A stretch of 6,900 bases of DNA from DSWT01 sp035415725. GTDB taxonomy: Bacteria; Chloroflexota; Anaerolineae; B4-G1; SLSP01. Where the stretch lies: positions 1 through 6,900 of the forward strand of contig DAOOGN010000139.1 in the NCBI GenBank assembly GCA_035415725.1, in the 5' to 3' direction. This document shows positions 4,612-6,900 of this stretch, piece after piece. The position numbers and the translations under genes are program-made. Positions within the stretch are counted from its first letter, which is position 1. Each line of letters starts with the position of its first letter. The notes beneath the pieces were generated by a model. It had not been told where the DNA came from, made no database searches, and saw only the letters and a list, made by a program, of their open reading frames with translations.

Positions 4612-6642
4612 ATGTTACATATTACCGGGCCATGGATCCAGGATGAACATGGTCGCACCTTGATGCTGCGGGGCGTCAACCTGGGTGGCAGTTCGAAAGT
4701 GCCGGCCCATCCCAACGGCGCCACGCACATCCGCGAGGGCTTCTTCGACCACCGCCACGTCTCTTTCGTCGGACGCCCTTTCCCGCTGGACGAGGCCGAC
4801 GAGCATTTCGCCCGTCTGCGCGCGTGGGGCTTCACGTTTTTGCGCTTCCTGGTGACGTGGGAAGCCATCGAACATGCCGGACCGGGCCTCTACGACGAAG
4901 CCTACCTGGATTACCTCTACGCCGTCGTCAAAAAGGCCGGCGAATATGGGCTGATGCTTTTCATCGATCCCCACCAGGACGTGTGGGGCCGCTTCTCCGG
5001 CGGGGATGGCGCCCCCGGCTGGACATACGAGGCGGTCGGATTCGACATAACGCACTTTGCGGAGACCGGCGCGGCGATGGTCCATGCTATCCACGGCGAT
5101 CCCTTTCCGCATATGGTGTGGTTCACGAACAACGACAAACTGGCGGCGGCAACGATGTTCACCCTATTTTTCGGCGGCAACGACTTCGCCCCGCAAACGA
5201 TGATAGAGGGGCAGCCGGCCCAGGACTTCTTGCAACGCCACTACATCGATGCGTTCAAGCAGGTGGCGCTGCGCCTCAAAGACCTGCCGCACGTCGTCGG
5301 TTACGACACGCTGAATGAACCCTCCGCCGGCTTCATCGGCTGCCCGGATCTCCGTGTCCGCTCCGCCGTCTATACCAAAGGCGCCTCGCCCACGCCTTTC
5401 CAGGCCATGCTGCTGGGGGCAGGGTATCCGCAAGAGGTTGAGGTGTGGGACCTCCGCCTAACGGGGATGAAGCGTACCGGCACCTACCGGATGAACCCCG
5501 ACGGCGTGCGTGCCTGGCGCGAAGGTGTCACCCCGCTCTGGCAGCAGAACGGCGTCTGGGATGTGGACGCAGCGGGGCAACCGCATCTACTGCGCCCCGA
5601 TTACTTCGCCCGCCGCGGCGACCGCGCCGTGGATTTTCACCGTGACTACCTCAAGCCGTTCGCCAACCGTTTTGCCCGCGAAATTCGCCACATCGATCCC
5701 GCTGCGCTCATTTTTGTTGAGGGCGTCCCCAACGCTTACGAATTATCGTGGGGGGCAGAAGATGCCGCGAACATTGTTCACGCCGGGCACTGGTATGACG
5801 GCGTGACGATGATGACCAGGAACTTCATCCCCTGGTTGACGCTGGACCCGCGCACTATGAAGCCTGCTTGGGGGAAAAAGGCCGTCCGGAAGCTCCTGGC
5901 CGCACAACTGGCTGAAATCAAGCGTGTCTCCGCACAGGCCATGGGCAATATCCCCACGCTGATCGGCGAGTTTGGCATTCCCTTTGATCTGCAACACAAA
6001 AAGGCCTACCGCAGCGGCGATTTCTCGTCCCAGGCGTTGGCGCTGGATACAACTTTCGCGGCACTGGAAGCTAATCTGCTGAACGGCACACTCTGGAATT
6101 ACACCGCCGATAACGATAACGTCCACGGCGATCAGTGGAACGGTGAAGACTTCTCCATCTTCAGCCGCGACCAGCAAACCGGATCAGGAAGCCTCGATGA
6201 TGGCGGGCGGGCGCTGGCAGCCGTCGTGCGGCCCTACCCGCGCGCCGTTGCTGGGGAGCCGCTGGCGCTGACTTTCAGCGCCAGCGACCGCGTCTTCGAG
6301 TTCACCTTCCGCCACGATCCGGCAGTGACAGCACCCACGGAATGTTTCATCCCCAACTTTCAGTATCCCGACGGTTATGCCGTCGAAGTTTCCGATGGCG
6401 AATACACGGTGGATCGCGCCACCCAGACGCTCATCTACCGCCACGACCCGGCACAGACCGGGCATTGGCTCCGCGTGGGGGACGCGCGCACGAGCATCCC
6501 CGTCGCCGCGGAAGAACAACGCCGGCGGCGGAACATGGGTCTGCTTCTCAGCGGCGCACTGGCGGCCATTGGCTGGGGCGTGTGGCGTCTGCTCTCCCGT
6601 AAGAAGAAACCGGTTCTTCAGGATTTCGTGGAGTCGAAATAA
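4612..6642 (+). CDS. Glycoside hydrolase family 5 (GH5_12-like) beta-glucosidase with C-terminal membrane anchor
   Basis: Retaining glycosidase of 676 residues, resembling fungal glucosylceramidase/steryl-beta-glucosidase (EGCrP, Sgl1) and related endoglycoceramidases. The TIM barrel spans about residues 8-505. Visible sites are RGVNLGGSSK near 20-29, the SFVGRPFPLDEADEHF block (51-66), R78, DPHQD (119-123), acid/base E236 in NEP, H393 and Y395, nucleophile E453 in GEFG, and W495. A large insertion (about 240-345) after the acid/base is usual for this subfamily. A C-terminal beta-type domain (about 535-625) follows. There is no signal peptide. A hydrophobic stretch at about 641-661 sits between RRRR and RKKK and suggests a tail anchor with the catalytic part in the cytoplasm. 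Likely reaction: removal of glucose from a membrane glycolipid or other beta-glucoside; the exact substrate is unknown. ATG 4612 is preferred because it lies 6 nt after GGGGAG; the adjacent ATG 4609 is only 3 nt away. Monogenic, with its own promoter. Confidence 0.9.
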   Translation: MLHITGPWIQDEHGRTLMLRGVNLGGSSKVPAHPNGATHIREGFFDHRHVSFVGRPFPLDEADEHFARLRAWGFTFLRFLVTWEAIEHAGPGLYDEAYLDYLYAVVKKAGEYGLMLFIDPHQDVWGRFSGGDGAPGWTYEAVGFDITHFAETGAAMVHAIHGDPFPHMVWFTNNDKLAAATMFTLFFGGNDFAPQTMIEGQPAQDFLQRHYIDAFKQVALRLKDLPHVVGYDTLNEPSAGFIGCPDLRVRSAVYTKGASPTPFQAMLLGAGYPQEVEVWDLRLTGMKRTGTYRMNPDGVRAWREGVTPLWQQNGVWDVDAAGQPHLLRPDYFARRGDRAVDFHRDYLKPFANRFAREIRHIDPAALIFVEGVPNAYELSWGAEDAANIVHAGHWYDGVTMMTRNFIPWLTLDPRTMKPAWGKKAVRKLLAAQLAEIKRVSAQAMGNIPTLIGEFGIPFDLQHKKAYRSGDFSSQALALDTTFAALEANLLNGTLWNYTADNDNVHGDQWNGEDFSIFSRDQQTGSGSLDDGGRALAAVVRPYPRAVAGEPLALTFSASDRVFEFTFRHDPAVTAPTECFIPNFQYPDGYAVEVSDGEYTVDRATQTLIYRHDPAQTGHWLRVGDARTSIPVAAEEQRRRRNMGLLLSGALAAIGWGVWRLLSRKKKPVLQDFVESK

Positions 6643-6647
6643 GAAAC

Positions 6648-6668
6648 TAGCCACGGATTTCACGGATG
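6648..6668 (+). repeat. CACGGAT direct duplication after the GH5 gene
   Basis: CACGGAT occurs at 6652-6658 and again at 6661-6667, separated by TT, within a context of the form GCCACGGATTTCACGG. From memory, motifs of this kind recur between genes in many environmental bacterial genomes, but only one instance is in this window. It lies a few bases after the GH5 stop codon. No T-rich terminator was found between 6643 and 6691. Confidence 0.4.
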
Positions 6669-6691
6669 GAGACGAAAAGTATAAGAAAATC

Positions 6692-6900
6692 GTAACTATT
6701 CAGCCACCTTTGCCAGGTGGCGAACGGGATTTTGGGGAAGGTGCGTAATAGGTTGCCCCTTCGGCAGGTGCTGACCCTCTCATCCCCCAACCTCCTTCTC
6801 CCCCGCGAGCGGGGAAGAAGGAGGCAAAAGGGGGGTGTGGCGGGTGGCGAAGCCGCCCGCCACACCCCCACCCAAAATCCCCCTTCCTGGAGGGAAGGGG
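6692..6900 (-). repeat. Hairpin-rich repeat, about 208 bp, copy 2 (runs to the window edge)
   Basis: Inverted partner of 4121-4328. It holds the GTAACTA end, the 6710-6739 module with its own hairpin (GCCACCT/AGGTGGC, 6703-6709 with 6715-6721), and the three-hairpin module from 6772. The long hairpin is at 6831-6848 with 6852-6869, 18 bp with one G-T pair. On the minus strand it is followed by four T residues, in contrast to the plus-strand T-run of copy 1. The last bases match the start of copy 1, so the repeat may continue beyond 6900. No coding region is supported in 6643-6900. Confidence 0.82.

Noticed and set aside
6647..6871. Minus-strand open frame downstream of the GH5 gene
   Set aside because: It starts inside the inverted copy of the same repeat and has the same artefactual composition.

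Overview
The window is bacterial chromosomal DNA with moderately high GC. It carries two unrelated gene blocks separated by a repeat-rich intergenic stretch. The phylum cannot be fixed from sequence alone. GC-rich hairpin repeats between genes, a tRNA without an encoded CCA end and a bacterial GH5 subfamily-12-like enzyme would fit an environmental Chloroflexota (Anaerolineae-like) genome, but that is a low-confidence inference from memory of such genomes.

Left block (about 1-3963, + strand): a tight three-gene operon for an ABC importer of the BMP/purine-nucleoside type (NupP, NupQ and NupO of Bacillus, also called YufP, YufQ and YufO). The order is permease, permease, double-domain ATPase, with gaps of only 9 and 3 bases and an intrinsic terminator 24 bases after the ATPase stop. 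The first permease most likely starts at a TTG codon (124) behind a near-perfect Shine-Dalgarno sequence. No binding-protein gene (BmpA/NupN type) is in the window; it may lie upstream or elsewhere. The operon is bracketed by two inverted copies of a roughly 57-bp repeat (1-58 and 3989-4045).

Middle (3964-4361): no gene. It holds the second copy of the 57-bp repeat and the first copy of a roughly 208-bp hairpin-rich repeat (4121-4328).

Right block (4362-6642): a complete minus-strand tRNA-Lys(UUU) unit, with promoter, gene and terminator all visible, sits back-to-back with a plus-strand gene for a large GH5 glycosidase. The glycosidase resembles the fungal glucosylceramidase/steryl-glucosidase type (EGCrP/Sgl1, GH5_12). 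The two promoters have their -35 boxes 7 bp apart inside a perfect 7+7 bp palindrome. The GH5 protein has both catalytic glutamates, a C-terminal beta-type domain, no signal peptide, and a single hydrophobic segment at its extreme C-terminus, which suggests a tail-anchored membrane enzyme. After it come a short CACGGAT duplication and the second, inverted copy of the 208-bp repeat (6692-6900, running off the window edge).

The importer would supply nucleosides and the GH5 enzyme would remove glucose from a glycolipid or glycoside. Nothing in the sequence links the two blocks functionally. The most notable features are the nested inverted repeats around each block, the shared divergent promoter and the membrane tail of the GH5 enzyme. 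No clearly new multi-gene system is visible.
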